A DNA stretch of 64,000 nt, from the NCBI GenBank assembly GCA_905221605.1, contig CAJNDS010002635.1, positions 1,121,918 through 1,185,917 of the forward strand. Reading direction: 5' to 3'. The notes beneath the pieces were generated by a model. That model saw only the letters and a list, made by a program, of their open reading frames with translations, was not told where the DNA came from and did not search any database. Of this stretch, positions 63,966-64,000 are shown piece by piece. Each line of letters starts with the position of its first letter. Positions within the stretch are counted from its first letter, which is position 1. Position numbers and translations under genes: made by a program. Origin of the DNA: Symbiodinium natans (taxonomy: Eukaryota; Sar; Dinophyceae; Suessiales; Symbiodiniaceae).

Positions 63966-64000
63966 AACTTCCCCAGGCCCTAAACCCTAAACCCTAAACC

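Larger units (their letters stand above)
1..64000. repeat. Interspersed telomere-type repeats (TTTAGGG)n in both orientations
   Basis: Tracts reading TTTAGGG on the plus strand lie at about 1-121, 257-325, 380-437, 1733-1802, 1921-1985, 3697-3754, 4302-4370, 6609-6665, 10924-11045, 14685-14765, 15790-15840, 23817-23870, 24140-24220, 27756-27815, 31736-31827, 32224-32385, 34753-34975, 39456-39570, 43310-43400, 58813-58885, 60145-60395 and 63467-63540. Tracts reading CCCTAAA lie at about 2803-2905, 3472-3528, 4098-4180, 8058-8140, 12053-12135, 15160-15240, 18592-18662, 31583-31655, 33345-33500, 34556-34650, 40505-40625, 42657-42795, 43889-43978, 46668-46740, 54553-54650, 55495-55680, 58590-58675, 60810-60890, 63185-63370 and 63793-63855. 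Many shorter ones and degenerate forms (TTTGGGG, TTCAGGG, TTTCGGG) fill the gaps. They are internal, not a chromosome end. Confidence 0.97.

Noticed and set aside
63978-64000. True chromosome end at the right edge
   Set aside because: A right-hand end should read TTTAGGG on the plus strand; here it reads CCCTAAA, like other interstitial tracts.

Overview
This window looks like nuclear DNA of a dinoflagellate, most likely a Symbiodiniaceae-type alga. Four things support this. The plant/alveolate telomere heptamer TTTAGGG occurs in dozens of tracts on both strands. There is a near copy of the dinoflagellate spliced leader at 11988-12008. There is a ubiquitin-like plus FNIP/LRR-repeat protein of a kind common in these algae. 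Recognisable genes are cut into very small exons with GT-AG and probably some GC-AG introns. There is no bacterial-style operon structure, rRNA or CRISPR array. Nearly all long open frames are low-complexity artefacts of microsatellites or telomere repeats.

Three coding units are supported by homology. (1) An acyl-carrier-protein gene on the minus strand lies in four exons between 15350 and 12182. The serine that should carry phosphopantetheine reads as aspartate. (2) A ubiquitin-like/FNIP-repeat gene on the minus strand lies in four exons between 50934 and 48524; three phase-0 introns are flanked by short direct repeats. (3) Decayed Copia reverse-transcriptase pieces lie at 31656-32079 (minus), separated by a telomere-repeat tract.

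Several small multi-exon models are held together by splice sites and phase only: 24432-24986, 44802-44947, 48178-48358, 58688-59042, 60681-61412, 35571-35968 and an acidic-protein gene at 2905-4697. About 40 isolated exon candidates are also listed. A 20-35 codon segment is open in at least one of six frames more often than not, so these carry low confidence unless homology or several junctions agree.

The rest is repeats. Telomere-like tracts of about 30-240 bp occur every few hundred bases in both orientations, inside introns and inside transposon-like elements. At least eight families of short inverted-repeat (MITE/introner-like) elements of 100-250 bp are scattered, sometimes nested, and several have a telomere tract in the middle. 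Other blocks are an array of eight 66-bp hairpins with a tRNA-like sequence (28435-29371), a (CACACAAA)n satellite (14170-14533), a G45 tract joined to 0.9 kb of pure purine (20735-21681), a 93-bp hairpin (20418-20510), (TA)n runs and many G/C homopolymers.

Region by region: 0-5 kb, telomere tracts with minus-strand acidic exons; 5-12 kb, MITE-rich with scattered plus exons and the spliced-leader-like site; 12-15.4 kb, ACP gene; 15-20 kb, mixed; 20-22 kb, hairpin, G45 and polypurine block; 22-28 kb, small genes; 28.2-29.6 kb, hairpin array; 30-32 kb, nested MITEs and Copia remnant; 33-48 kb, tracts, MITEs and exon candidates; 48-51 kb, UBL-FNIP gene; 51-64 kb, exon candidates, a duplicated coding block at 56 kb and two multi-exon plus-strand models.
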